A stretch of DNA of 64,000 nucleotides from Selenomonas sp. AE3005 (GTDB lineage Bacteria; Bacillota; Negativicutes; Selenomonadales; Selenomonadaceae): contig NZ_CAJODG010000004.1 of the NCBI RefSeq assembly GCF_905233635.1, positions 1 through 64,000 on the forward strand, in the 5' to 3' direction. The notes under the pieces were generated by a model. It saw nothing but the letters and a program-made list of their open reading frames with translations. It ran no database searches and was not told where the DNA came from. Positions within the stretch are counted from its first letter, which is position 1. Each line of letters starts with the position of its first letter. Made by a program: the position numbers and the translations under genes. Positions 50,203-58,360 of the stretch are shown here, piece by piece.

Positions 50203-51813
50203 GTGATTAGAATAAAAAATATGCAGGTGCCCTTTGATGAACAACGGTCACTTGCACAGCTTGCAGCCAAACGCTTGCAATTACCACCTCAGGCCGTTAC
50301 TGAGGTGGTAATTGTGCGTAAGGCTGTGGACGCCCGCCGGTATCATGGTGCGCCTGTGCAGTTTGTCTATATGCTGGACGTGAAGATAAATATGCCGGAA
50401 AAAGATGTATTAAAAAGATTGCGCAAGGATAAAAATCTCGAACAGGTAAAGCCGGCAAAACGCCCCGAGGTACAGACACGCCAGCGCCGGGCAGAAGATT
50501 TGCGCCCCGTGGTCGTAGGCTTTGGCCCGGCCGGGATGTTTGCCGCACTGACACTGGCCAAGGCTGGCTGGCAGCCGTTGGTACTCGAACGGGGCGGCGA
50601 CGTGGACAGCCGGCAGGCAGCGATAGAACGTTTTTGGCAGACGGGCGTACTCGATGAACGCTCGAATGTACAGTTTGGTGAAGGCGGCGCCGGCACTTTT
50701 TCGGATGGTAAACTAACCACCAGAATCAGCGATGTGCATATTCAGGATGTGCTGTCGGCCTTTATTGCTGCCGGTGCTCCGGCGGAGATTCGTTACCTGC
50801 ATAAGCCGCATATCGGAACAGATCTGCTCCGCGGTGTAGTGAAAAACATCCGGCAGGAAATAATCCGCCTGGGCGGTGAGGTGCGTTTTAATGCTCAGGT
50901 GACGGATATGGAAATTGAGCAGGGACGCATACAGGCACTGCTGGTCAATGATGAAGAGCGCATACCCTGTACTAATGTTTTCTTAGGTATCGGTCATTCG
51001 GCCCGTGATACATACCGTATGCTGCTGGATAAAGGCCTTAGAATGGAGGCCAAACCTTTTGCGATGGGAGTGCGGATAGAACATCCGCAGGAATTTATCG
51101 ACAGGGCGCAGTATGGTGAAGATGCCGGCAATCCGCTGCTGCCGGTGGCAGAGTATGCCCTTACCTATAAAGACCCGCAGACGGGACGGGGGGCGTATTC
51201 CTTCTGTATGTGTCCCGGCGGTCAGGTGGTGGCAGCTACTTCTTTACAAGGACATGTATGCACAAATGGTATGAGCAATTACCGGCGTGATTCGGGAACA
51301 GCTAACAGTGCGCTGCTGGTGCAGGTAGGACCGGAGGATTTTGGTCAGGAAGTACTGGCCGGCATGGCTCTGCAGGATAAGCTGGAACAGCTGGCCTTTA
51401 CCCTGGGCGGCGCAAATTACTGCGCGCCGGTGCAGACGGTCGGCGACTTTTTAAATGGCACCTGTGGTTCGCGGCAGTTTTTGATGGCGCCGACATATCA
51501 GCCCGGGGTTAAGGCTGCTGACCTGCATAAATGTCTGCCGGCTTTCATTACAAAGACACTGGAGGGGGCACTGCCGTACTTTGATGGCAAGATAAAAGGC
51601 TTTGCCAATCCCGGCGTGGTGATGACTGGTGTTGAGGCCCGTTCCTCGGCTCCCTGCCGCATACGCCGTGAACGGGAGTCAATGCTGGCCGAAGGTTTGT
51701 CAGGCCTTTATCCGATGGGTGAGGGAGCTGGCTACGCCGGCGGCATAATGAGTGCGGCTGTCGATGGCATGAAGGCGGCGCTGGCATTTTTACAGGTAAA
51801 CGCAGTAAAGTAG
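50203..51813 (+). CDS. FAD-dependent oxidoreductase-like protein (COG2509 type)
   Basis: 536 residues. An N-terminal ferredoxin-like domain (about 1-90) precedes a Rossmann FAD site VVVGFGPAGMFAALTLA with VLERGGDV. QFGEGGAGTFSDGKLTTR and MGEGAGYAGGIMSAAVDG are hallmark motifs of this uncharacterised family. The reaction is unknown. GTG start at 50203 after GGAGTGAAGG. It follows cdaR by 20 bases and is probably in the c-di-AMP operon. A 14-bp hairpin lies within codons 26-38. Confidence 0.85.
   Translation: MIRIKNMQVPFDEQRSLAQLAAKRLQLPPQAVTEVVIVRKAVDARRYHGAPVQFVYMLDVKINMPEKDVLKRLRKDKNLEQVKPAKRPEVQTRQRRAEDLRPVVVGFGPAGMFAALTLAKAGWQPLVLERGGDVDSRQAAIERFWQTGVLDERSNVQFGEGGAGTFSDGKLTTRISDVHIQDVLSAFIAAGAPAEIRYLHKPHIGTDLLRGVVKNIRQEIIRLGGEVRFNAQVTDMEIEQGRIQALLVNDEERIPCTNVFLGIGHSARDTYRMLLDKGLRMEAKPFAMGVRIEHPQEFIDRAQYGEDAGNPLLPVAEYALTYKDPQTGRGAYSFCMCPGGQVVAATSLQGHVCTNGMSNYRRDSGTANSALLVQVGPEDFGQEVLAGMALQDKLEQLAFTLGGANYCAPVQTVGDFLNGTCGSRQFLMAPTYQPGVKAADLHKCLPAFITKTLEGALPYFDGKIKGFANPGVVMTGVEARSSAPCRIRRERESMLAEGLSGLYPMGEGAGYAGGIMSAAVDGMKAALAFLQVNAVK
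50278..50314 (+). repeat. Perfect intragenic hairpin early in the FAD-protein gene
   Basis: CAATTACCACCTCA pairs with TGAGGTGGTAATTG around a 9-nt loop, about 75 bases into the coding region. There is no T-tract. It may slow translation or be chance. Confidence 0.6.
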
Positions 51814-51874
51814 TAGGAATTAAAGTTAAAATATGATAAAATAGTATGTGATAAATTGTGCGGGAGGGATTATT

Positions 51875-52126
51875 ATGGTCAGCGAAGAAACTATGATGTT
51901 TAAAATCGGTGCTGATGAAAATAAAGCGGAGTCTATTATCCGTCAGGCCAGCATGGCAATGGAGGAAAAAGGCTACAATCCGGTAAATCAGCTGGTAGGT
52001 TACCTGCTGTCCGGTGACCCGGCTTATGTAACCAGTTACAAGGAGGCACGGAGCCTGATTCGTAAACTGGAACGCGATGAATTATTGGAGGAACTGGTGC
52101 GTTCTTATTTGGAGAAACTTAAATGA
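51875..52126 (+). CDS. ireB: IreB-family regulatory phosphoprotein (DUF965)
   Basis: 83 residues, helical. [20 protein letters not shown] and [20 protein letters not shown] are the family signature. In Enterococcus IreB is phosphorylated by the Ser/Thr kinase IreK and affects cephalosporin resistance. The ATG at 51875 follows GGGAGGG; a longer frame back to 51848 is not needed. It overlaps yqgF by 4 bp. Confidence 0.93.
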   Translation: MVSEETMMFKIGADENKAESIIRQASMAMEEKGYNPVNQLVGYLLSGDPAYVTSYKEARSLIRKLERDELLEELVRSYLEKLK

Positions 52127-52539
52127 AGCGCTATATGTCCCTGGATATCGGTGACAGGACCGTAGGCATTGCTGTCAGTGACCTGCTGGGTCTTACTGCT
52201 CAGGGGGTGGAGACCATTCGCCGCAAATCGTTGGCAGATGATTTGCAGCGTCTTGATGAGCTCATATCCCAGTACGAGGTAGATGAACTGGTTTCCGGCT
52301 ATCCCAAGAATATGAACGGCACGGAAGGGGAACGCTGCGAAATCGTCAAGGATTTTATGGCGGAAGTCAGCAAGCGCCACCCCGATTTACCGGTGCATTT
52401 TTGGGATGAAAGATTATCCACTGTGGCGGCAGCGCGCTCCCTGATAGAGGCGGATGTGTCCCGGAAAAAACGGCGCAAGGTCATAGACAAGATGGCTGCC
52501 GTATTTATCTTGCAGGGCTGGCTTGACAGTATCCGCTAA
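52123..52539 (+). CDS. yqgF: YqgF/RuvX-type nuclease (pre-16S rRNA processing / putative resolvase)
   Basis: 138 residues with an RNase H-like fold: [15 protein letters not shown] has the first catalytic Asp, [14 protein letters not shown] the central segment, and [13 protein letters not shown] the Glu. The family matures the 16S rRNA 5' end and was earlier proposed as a Holliday junction resolvase. Coupled to ireB, as in Bacillus yrzL-yrrK. Confidence 0.93.
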   Translation: MKRYMSLDIGDRTVGIAVSDLLGLTAQGVETIRRKSLADDLQRLDELISQYEVDELVSGYPKNMNGTEGERCEIVKDFMAEVSKRHPDLPVHFWDERLSTVAAARSLIEADVSRKKRRKVIDKMAAVFILQGWLDSIR

Positions 52540-52586
52540 AATATGTAAACTACTCTTAGCTAATTTTGCACAAGAGGTGAACTGAT

Positions 52587-52913
52587 ATGGCAAATAAAGA
52601 AAATGATGTTCAGGATGAAGGCGTTGTCGTTGTCATGACTGACGACCAGGGCAATGAATACTACTACGAAGAAGAAATGATTATTCCCGTGGGCGAAGAA
52701 AAATACGCATTGCTGGTAGGCATTCACAATGAGGAAGATGATCATGACCATTGTGGCTGTGGCTGCGGCTGCGAAGATGATGAAGATGTAATCATTGCCA
52801 AAATCGTCATTGGCGAAGATGGCGAAGAAGAGTATGTTGAGCCTACAGACGAAGAATTCGAGGCGGTACAGAAGGCCTACGATGCTCTGGTTGAGGAGTC
52901 GGAACAAGAGTAA
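52587..52913 (+). CDS. DUF1292 (YrzB-like) protein with a Cys/His cluster
   Basis: 108 residues, strongly acidic. The DUF1292 pattern (VVMTDDQGNEYYYEEEMIIPVGEEKYALL) is clear. A central DDHDHCGCGCGCEDDED stretch with four Cys and two His looks like a metal-binding insertion. Function is unknown. It completes the ireB-yqgF-DUF1292 set and is followed by a terminator. AGAGGTG precedes the ATG. Confidence 0.88.
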   Translation: MANKENDVQDEGVVVVMTDDQGNEYYYEEEMIIPVGEEKYALLVGIHNEEDDHDHCGCGCGCEDDEDVIIAKIVIGEDGEEEYVEPTDEEFEAVQKAYDALVEESEQE

Positions 52914-52928
52914 TAGGTACATGATGAT

Positions 52929-52960
52929 TGCCATTTCCTTTGTGAAATGGCAGTTTCTTT
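52929..52960 (+). terminator. Terminator after the DUF1292 gene
   Basis: TGCCATTTC and GAAATGGCA, 6-nt loop, then GTTTCTTTT. Confidence 0.8.
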
Positions 52961-52993
52961 TATGTACAAAAAAACATGACAGGAGATGTTGGT

Positions 52994-54121
52994 GTGGGGG
53001 ATAAGTTCGGGAAACTGAAGGAGTACAAGGAGCAATTATCTCGCTGGCTTAGTGGCGATGAGATGGAACTGTCTGTTATCAGCGATTGGCAGGAAAAAGG
53101 GAAGGAATTCCTGTCATCATTCTCATGGAAACAGTGGGCAGCTGCCGGCACAGGTCTGTTCGTTGTTTTTGCTCTGCTATTGGTAGTTATGTTCTCTTCA
53201 GGAACACCGCAGAAAAAAACAGCCCCTGACCAGGTCATTTTTCTGACGGTTAAGAGCGGTATGACGGCTGATGATATCAGTCAAAAACTTCTGCAGAATG
53301 GTATCATCGACAGCAAGTGGGCCTTTTGGTGGCAGGTAAAGAAAAGCGGTGTAGCTGATAAGTTCCAGTCGGGTAATTACGCGTTCAATCCCCATACGGC
53401 ACCGGAGGAAGTTATCCGCAAGCTGGTGAATGGCGAAACGAGCAAGGTGAAATTTACCATTCCCGAGGGCTTTGGCGTCAAGGAAATAGCCAAACGGCTG
53501 TCTGATGAAGGTCTGGTGGATGAACAGGAGTTTCTGGCTAAGGCCAAAACGTTTGCCCCCTATTCCTACATTGAACGCAATAAGGATATACGCTATGCGT
53601 GTGAGGGCTTTTTGTTTCCTGATACGTATGAACTGCATGAAGAACCCAGCGTGGACGGTATCTTAAATATGATGGCAGAGGATTTGGACACGCGCCTGAC
53701 ACCGAAAATGCGGCGCCGCGCCGCCGAGCTCAATCTGTCCATTCATGAGCTGATTACGCTGGCCTCACTGGTGGAAAAAGAGGCCATGTTCGATGAGGAC
53801 AGGCCGATTATCGCGCAGGTATTTTTCAAGCGCCTGAAAATCGGTATGCCCCTGCAGACGGATACGACTATTCAGTATCTGTTGGATGCCCCGAAAGAGG
53901 ATGTAAGCATTAAGGATACAAAGATTGAATCGCCGTACAATACTTATCAGATAAAAGGATTGCCGCCGGGGCCGGTGGCCAGTCCGGGAATGGCGGCTAT
54001 CGAGGCCGTATTGTATCCGGCGGATACAGATTATTTGTATTTTGTAGCTGACCGTCAGGGACATAACCATTACTCCAAGAGTTATGCAGCCCATCAGGAA
54101 ATTGTAGAGCGTGTGCGCTAG
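52994..54121 (+). CDS. mltG: Endolytic transglycosylase MltG
   Basis: 375 residues. One membrane helix (about 42-62), a LysM-like segment, then the YceG/MltG catalytic domain with ITLASLVEKEAM (catalytic Glu) and NTYQIKGLPPGPVASPG. It cleaves nascent glycan strands at the outer face of the membrane. An ATG at 52976 exists, but CAGGAGA at 52980-52986 favours the GTG at 52994. Same position as Bacillus yrrL. Confidence 0.92.
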   Translation: MGDKFGKLKEYKEQLSRWLSGDEMELSVISDWQEKGKEFLSSFSWKQWAAAGTGLFVVFALLLVVMFSSGTPQKKTAPDQVIFLTVKSGMTADDISQKLLQNGIIDSKWAFWWQVKKSGVADKFQSGNYAFNPHTAPEEVIRKLVNGETSKVKFTIPEGFGVKEIAKRLSDEGLVDEQEFLAKAKTFAPYSYIERNKDIRYACEGFLFPDTYELHEEPSVDGILNMMAEDLDTRLTPKMRRRAAELNLSIHELITLASLVEKEAMFDEDRPIIAQVFFKRLKIGMPLQTDTTIQYLLDAPKEDVSIKDTKIESPYNTYQIKGLPPGPVASPGMAAIEAVLYPADTDYLYFVADRQGHNHYSKSYAAHQEIVERVR

Positions 54122-54136
54122 GAAGTAGGTAATTTT

Positions 54137-54751
54137 TTGGAAGAGTTACTGGGAGAAATGGAGAGCTATGCGGCTCTCAACCATGTTCCCATCATAAATG
54201 AACGCGGCCGGGCGGCTTTTTTGCAAGTGGTCAAAGAGGTTCGTCCCCATCGTGTGCTGGAAATCGGTACGGCCATTGGCTATTCCAGCCTGTTGTTTGC
54301 CCTGCATGGGGCTGAGGACGTAGAGATAACCACCCTGGAACTGAGTGAAGAACGCATAAATTTAGCCCAGAGCTATATAAACCGGTCAGCTTATGCTGAC
54401 CGGATTCGTATTATGGCCGGTGATGCAGCGGAAAATCTGCTGCGCCTGCAGCTGACAGGTCAAAAATTTGACTTTGTCTTTATTGATGCTGCCAAGGGGC
54501 AGTATGTGGATTATTTCCACAAGATACAGCCTATGCTGACGGATAAGGCTGTGATTTTGGCTGATAATGTGCTGTTCCGTGGTTATGTCCGGGGCGATGT
54601 ACCAACGCCGCGGCGCTTTAAAACCATTGTCAAGCGTCTGCGGGAATATATTGAACTGGTATCCCAGCCGCCCTATGCGACGGAGATTTTGGCCCAGGGT
54701 GATGGTCTGGCTGTTACAAGGAGAGTTTTAGAGTATGATAAAAAAGCCTGA
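54137..54751 (+). CDS. O-methyltransferase (YrrM-like)
   Basis: 204 residues. SAM motif VLEIGTAIGYSSLLFALHG and metal/substrate motif FDFVFIDAAKGQYVDYF. Members of this YrrM/TrmR group methylate 5-hydroxyuridine in tRNA in Bacillus, and the neighbouring U32 gene belongs to the family that makes that hydroxyuridine, so a joint role in wobble uridine modification is likely. TTG start at 54137; the 3' end overlaps the U32 gene by 17 bp. Confidence 0.88.
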   Translation: MEELLGEMESYAALNHVPIINERGRAAFLQVVKEVRPHRVLEIGTAIGYSSLLFALHGAEDVEITTLELSEERINLAQSYINRSAYADRIRIMAGDAAENLLRLQLTGQKFDFVFIDAAKGQYVDYFHKIQPMLTDKAVILADNVLFRGYVRGDVPTPRRFKTIVKRLREYIELVSQPPYATEILAQGDGLAVTRRVLEYDKKA

Positions 54752-55967
54752 GCTGCTGGCACCGGCCGGCAATCTGGAAAAAATGAAAATGGCGGTACTC
54801 TATGGTGCCGATGCGGTATACCTCGGGGGCAAGGCCTTTGGCCTGCGCGCTTTGGGCGGCAATTTCACCTATGAGGAATTAAAGGAGGCTGTGGACTTTG
54901 CTCATGCACGCGGCAGGAAAGTTTACGTGACAGTCAATATTTTTCCGCACAACAGTGATATCGAGAAACTGCCGGATTATCTGCGCTATTTGCAGGAAAT
55001 AAACGTGGACGCCCTGCTGGTAGCTGACCTGGGTGTGTTTATGCTCTGCCGTAAGCTGATTCCCAACATGGAACTGCATATCAGTACGCAGGCCAACAAT
55101 ACTAACTGGGCGACGGTCAATGCCTGGAAGGAACTGGGGGCTAAGCGCGTGGTACTGGCCCGGGAAATGAGCTTGAATGAGATTCGTGAAATCCGCGCCA
55201 AGTGTGATGTTGATTTGGAAATGTTCATGCATGGGGCGATGTGTATTTCCTACTCGGGGCGCTGCCTGCTGTCCAATTATTTTACGGGACGTGATTCCAA
55301 TCGTGGGAGCTGTGCCCAGTCCTGCCGGTGGAAATATGCGCTGGTGGAAGAAACGCGGCCGGGGAAATATTTCCCTATCGAAGAGGACGACCGCGGCACC
55401 TATATCATGAACTCCAAGGATATGTGCCTGATGCCGCATATTAAAGACGTTATCGAAAGCGGCGTGGACAGCCTGAAAATTGAAGGACGGATGAAGAGCG
55501 TTCATTATGCAGCCAGTGTGACGAAGGCTTATCGTTTGGCTATTGACAGTTACTTTGCTGACCCGGAAAATTTCACGGTCAAAAAGGAATGGCTGGACGA
55601 ACTCGAAAAGGTTTCCCATCGGGCTTATACGACAGGTTTTTACTATCATCAGCCGGACGCAGATGACCAGATTTACGGCAAGACTTCCTATGACCAGACA
55701 TCAGATTTTGTGGGGCTGGTACGCTCATATGATGCGGCTACGGGCTATGCGGTCGTGGAACAGCGCAACAATATGAAGGCAGGGCAGGAGATAGAAGTAT
55801 TCCAGCCGACAGGGCCGCTGTACCGGCAGAAAATTACTTCCATGATTGACAACGAAACCAATGAGGAAATTTCTGTAGCACCGCACCCCCAGCAGATTAT
55901 CCGCATGAAAATGGAACAGCCGGTGGAGGAATATACAATCTTGCGGCGGGATATTGTTGCTAAATAG
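54735..55967 (+). CDS. Peptidase U32 family protein (tRNA uridine hydroxylation, TrhP-like)
   Basis: 410 residues. The U32 signature EMFMHGAMCISYSGRCLLS is intact, with further Cys in SCAQSCRW for an iron-sulfur site. KIEGRMKS is also conserved. TrhP proteins use prephenate to form 5-hydroxyuridine at tRNA position 34; despite the name, protease activity is doubtful. ATG 54735 lies within the end of the methyltransferase gene. Only one U32 gene is present, where Bacillus has two (yrrN, yrrO). Confidence 0.9.
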   Translation: MIKKPELLAPAGNLEKMKMAVLYGADAVYLGGKAFGLRALGGNFTYEELKEAVDFAHARGRKVYVTVNIFPHNSDIEKLPDYLRYLQEINVDALLVADLGVFMLCRKLIPNMELHISTQANNTNWATVNAWKELGAKRVVLAREMSLNEIREIRAKCDVDLEMFMHGAMCISYSGRCLLSNYFTGRDSNRGSCAQSCRWKYALVEETRPGKYFPIEEDDRGTYIMNSKDMCLMPHIKDVIESGVDSLKIEGRMKSVHYAASVTKAYRLAIDSYFADPENFTVKKEWLDELEKVSHRAYTTGFYYHQPDADDQIYGKTSYDQTSDFVGLVRSYDAATGYAVVEQRNNMKAGQEIEVFQPTGPLYRQKITSMIDNETNEEISVAPHPQQIIRMKMEQPVEEYTILRRDIVAK

Positions 55968-55987
55968 TACCGTTGAAGGCGCGCGGC

Positions 55988-56170
55988 GGGGGCAGTTGCC
56001 ATCGTCCGCTATGGCAGGGAGCTAAACTTGTTTTTTGCCCTTAATTAAGTATCGTGAAAAGCATAAACTCGCTGCGCTCAAACAGTATGCTTTTCACGAT
56101 AAAACAGCGGTATGGCAAAAAAACAAGTTCTTAACGCTCACCGCCAATGCTGCCGCTGTCAACTGCCCCC
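55988..56170. repeat. 183-bp nested palindrome
   Basis: Three concentric inverted-repeat pairs: an 11-bp pair (55988-55998 with 56160-56170), a 15-bp pair with one bulge (56025-56039 with 56114-56129) and a perfect 15-bp pair (56051-56065 with 56086-56100), around a 20-base loop. Unpaired segments separate the arms. It forms most of the gap between the U32 gene and the acyltransferase. Likely a mobile or recombinogenic element; no gene is seen in it. Confidence 0.7.
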
Positions 56171-56210
56171 ACTGCGTTTACTGCCAACATATTTGTAGGC
56201 AATAAACGAA

Positions 56211-56232
56211 AAGCCTTCCCCTTGAGGGGAAG
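56211..56232 (+). repeat. Short GC hairpin, likely dispersed intergenic repeat
   Basis: CTTCCCC-TTGA-GGGGAAG followed by GATGAGGTG-like sequence. I have seen similar sequences as intergenic repeats in several Firmicutes; that is recollection, not a search. Confidence 0.4.
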
Positions 56233-56316
56233 AGAGACTGCAATGCGGTGGATGAGGTGTTACCGCAAATTATATACAATTATCAAAATCAATAATTAGG
56301 AGTTGACAATTATATC

Positions 56317-57441
56317 ATGAGTTATACAATCCTCACAAACAAACAAACAAACAAACAAACAAACAAACAAACAAACAAACAAACAAACAAACAGAAATAT
56401 TTATATATTGACTCACTAAAAGGATTGGCCATGATCATGGTGATATTAGTTCATATTGGTCTTGGCGAAGATTTTAAGTATAGTGCTTTCACAAGTAATG
56501 GTAGATTTGGTGTTCAAATATTTTTTGTAATTAGTGGTTTTTTGGCATTGAGGTCATACAAATGTCATATATTAAATGGGACTATGACCATTAAAACTTG
56601 GTTGAAACGAAAAATAATAAAGCTTGCTTTGTTATTTTATGTAATGGTTATTTTTAACAGTTTATTCTTTAATGGACTTCCTTATTACTTAGGCGATATT
56701 GAATCAGGGGTTTCTATTTTGAATATATTTGCCCATTTTTTATTTATTTTCGGATTAGTTCCTCATTATATGAATAGTATTATTGGTGTGGAGTGGTATT
56801 TAGGTGTATTGGTACTTCTGTATTTGATTATTTCTGTTTTTGGAAAATATTTAAATGGAATAAGAAAGTGTATAATTGCAATAGTATTATCAATTTTAAT
56901 ATCGAAACTAGTAGTATTTATATTTAAGCATAGTATATCACCAGATATTATAGATTATGAAATATATGCTATATTTTTTACAAATTTTAACTTTATAGTT
57001 CAGTTGCCGTTTTTTCTAATTGGATGTTTATTATATATAATAGGAAGTGATGATAGCTGTATATTAAGAATTAGAAAATGGAGTTTTCTTAGTAAAATAA
57101 TTCCTATATTAGCATTATCAATTTATATTGGGACATCATTAAATATTTTTAAGCATAATCACACTTATTTATATGCTATTTTCGCATTTTTAATCATTCT
57201 TGCTAATTTTCTTGGAGGCAAAAGTTTAGATAACAAATTACTTGCACGAATTGGTGAGAGATCATATGGAATATATTTAACACATTTTACATTAATCTTG
57301 ATATTTAATATTTATGTACCAGTCAATCATCAAAATGTAACTGTAGTTTATATGTTTTGTAAATTTGCTTTGATTTTATTTGTATCATATTCAATAACAT
57401 TATTATTTGATAATTTAACCAATAGACTAAAGAAATCATAA
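56317..57441 (+). CDS. Membrane acyltransferase (family 3) with a phase-variable N-terminal repeat
   Basis: 374 residues, about 28% GC. The core begins KYLYIDSLKGLAMIMVILVH, where the His is the conserved acyltransferase-3 residue, and continues with about ten hydrophobic helices. Such enzymes O-acetylate surface polysaccharide, lipopolysaccharide or peptidoglycan. Directly after MSYTILT the protein reads NKQT repeats encoded by fourteen CAAA units; at this count the frame is open. Weak TAGGAG about 15 bases before the ATG. Isolated from neighbours in composition and function, so probably acquired by transfer. Confidence 0.85.
   Translation: MSYTILTNKQTNKQTNKQTNKQTNKQKYLYIDSLKGLAMIMVILVHIGLGEDFKYSAFTSNGRFGVQIFFVISGFLALRSYKCHILNGTMTIKTWLKRKIIKLALLFYVMVIFNSLFFNGLPYYLGDIESGVSILNIFAHFLFIFGLVPHYMNSIIGVEWYLGVLVLLYLIISVFGKYLNGIRKCIIAIVLSILISKLVVFIFKHSISPDIIDYEIYAIFFTNFNFIVQLPFFLIGCLLYIIGSDDSCILRIRKWSFLSKIIPILALSIYIGTSLNIFKHNHTYLYAIFAFLIILANFLGGKSLDNKLLARIGERSYGIYLTHFTLILIFNIYVPVNHQNVTVVYMFCKFALILFVSYSITLLFDNLTNRLKKS
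56336..56393 (+). repeat. (CAAA)14 tetranucleotide repeat
   Basis: C occurs every fourth base from 56336 to 56392, giving fourteen complete CAAA units plus CA. A gain or loss of one or two units would shift the acyltransferase frame. Confidence 0.97.
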
Positions 57442-57567
57442 CTTATACTAGAAAATAGTGAAAATAATTATTTTATGGTACAGAGTTTATGATGGTTTAC
57501 ATGTAGTTATTATAATAGTACAATATAATTTGTAAATGAAATGTCTAATCTTGGGGAGGTAATTATC

Positions 57568-57849
57568 ATGGCAGAGTTAGTTCGTTATTTTGGCACGGCA
57601 ACAGGCAGAGTTCAGGGTGTGGGCTTTCGGATGTTTGTACAGCAGCATGCGCTGGAGCTGGGGATTACCGGTTGGGTGAAAAATATGCCGGACGGAACGG
57701 TGACGATGGAACTGCAAGGCAGCCAGGACGCTATTGATCGTCTGGAGGCTGTTATCCGTGAGGGTAATTACTTTATCAGAGTGCAGAGTTTTGGTTTGGA
57801 AGTTCGTGAGGTTATTGACGCTGAACAGCGTTTTGAAATCCGTTATTAA
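57568..57849 (+). CDS. acyP: Acylphosphatase
   Basis: 93 residues. The signature GRVQGVGFRMFVQQHA includes the catalytic Arg, and GWVKNMPDGTVTMELQG includes the catalytic Asn. It hydrolyses acyl phosphates. The ATG at 57568 follows GGGGAGG; the frame opens earlier at 57541. aroQ follows by 12 bases. Confidence 0.95.
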   Translation: MAELVRYFGTATGRVQGVGFRMFVQQHALELGITGWVKNMPDGTVTMELQGSQDAIDRLEAVIREGNYFIRVQSFGLEVREVIDAEQRFEIRY

Positions 57850-57861
57850 GGGGGCTGGCAG

Positions 57862-58299
57862 ATGCATAAAATATTGGTATTAAATGGGCCGAATCTTAAT
57901 CTCTTGGGGACGAGAGAGCCAGAGATTTATGGCAGCACTACGCTGCAGGATATTGAGGATATGCTTGTCAGACGTGGGGCTGAGGCCGGGATTGAGGTGG
58001 ACTGTTTCCAGTCAAATCACGAGGGCGTTTTGGTGGATAAGATTCAGGCGGCTCGTGGTGTATATGATTACATCATTTTTAATGCGGCAGCTTTTACCCA
58101 TTACAGCATTGCTCTGCGTGATGCAATTGCGGCAGTGGAAGTGCCGCTTATCGAGGTGCATATCTCCAATATCCACAAGCGTGAGGAGTTCCGGCATAAT
58201 TCGGTGCTGGCACCTGTCGCTATGGGGCAGATATGTGGCTTGGGGGTTGAGAGTTACTTGGCAGCTCTCGAGGCCATTATTTATAAGTTAGGAGCGTAA
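57862..58299 (+). CDS. aroQ: Type II 3-dehydroquinate dehydratase
   Basis: 145 residues. [19 protein letters not shown] with the catalytic Tyr, NHEG, and [15 protein letters not shown] with the catalytic His region. The usual NPxAYTH segment reads NAAAFTH. Third step of the shikimate pathway. It precedes the Xaa-Pro peptidase, a common Firmicute pairing. Confidence 0.95.
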   Translation: MHKILVLNGPNLNLLGTREPEIYGSTTLQDIEDMLVRRGAEAGIEVDCFQSNHEGVLVDKIQAARGVYDYIIFNAAAFTHYSIALRDAIAAVEVPLIEVHISNIHKREEFRHNSVLAPVAMGQICGLGVESYLAALEAIIYKLGA

Positions 58300-58360
58300 G
58301 TGCCCTTCCTTGGGCGCTTGACAATACAAGTATCTTTAATTACAGGAGTTGACCCAACTA

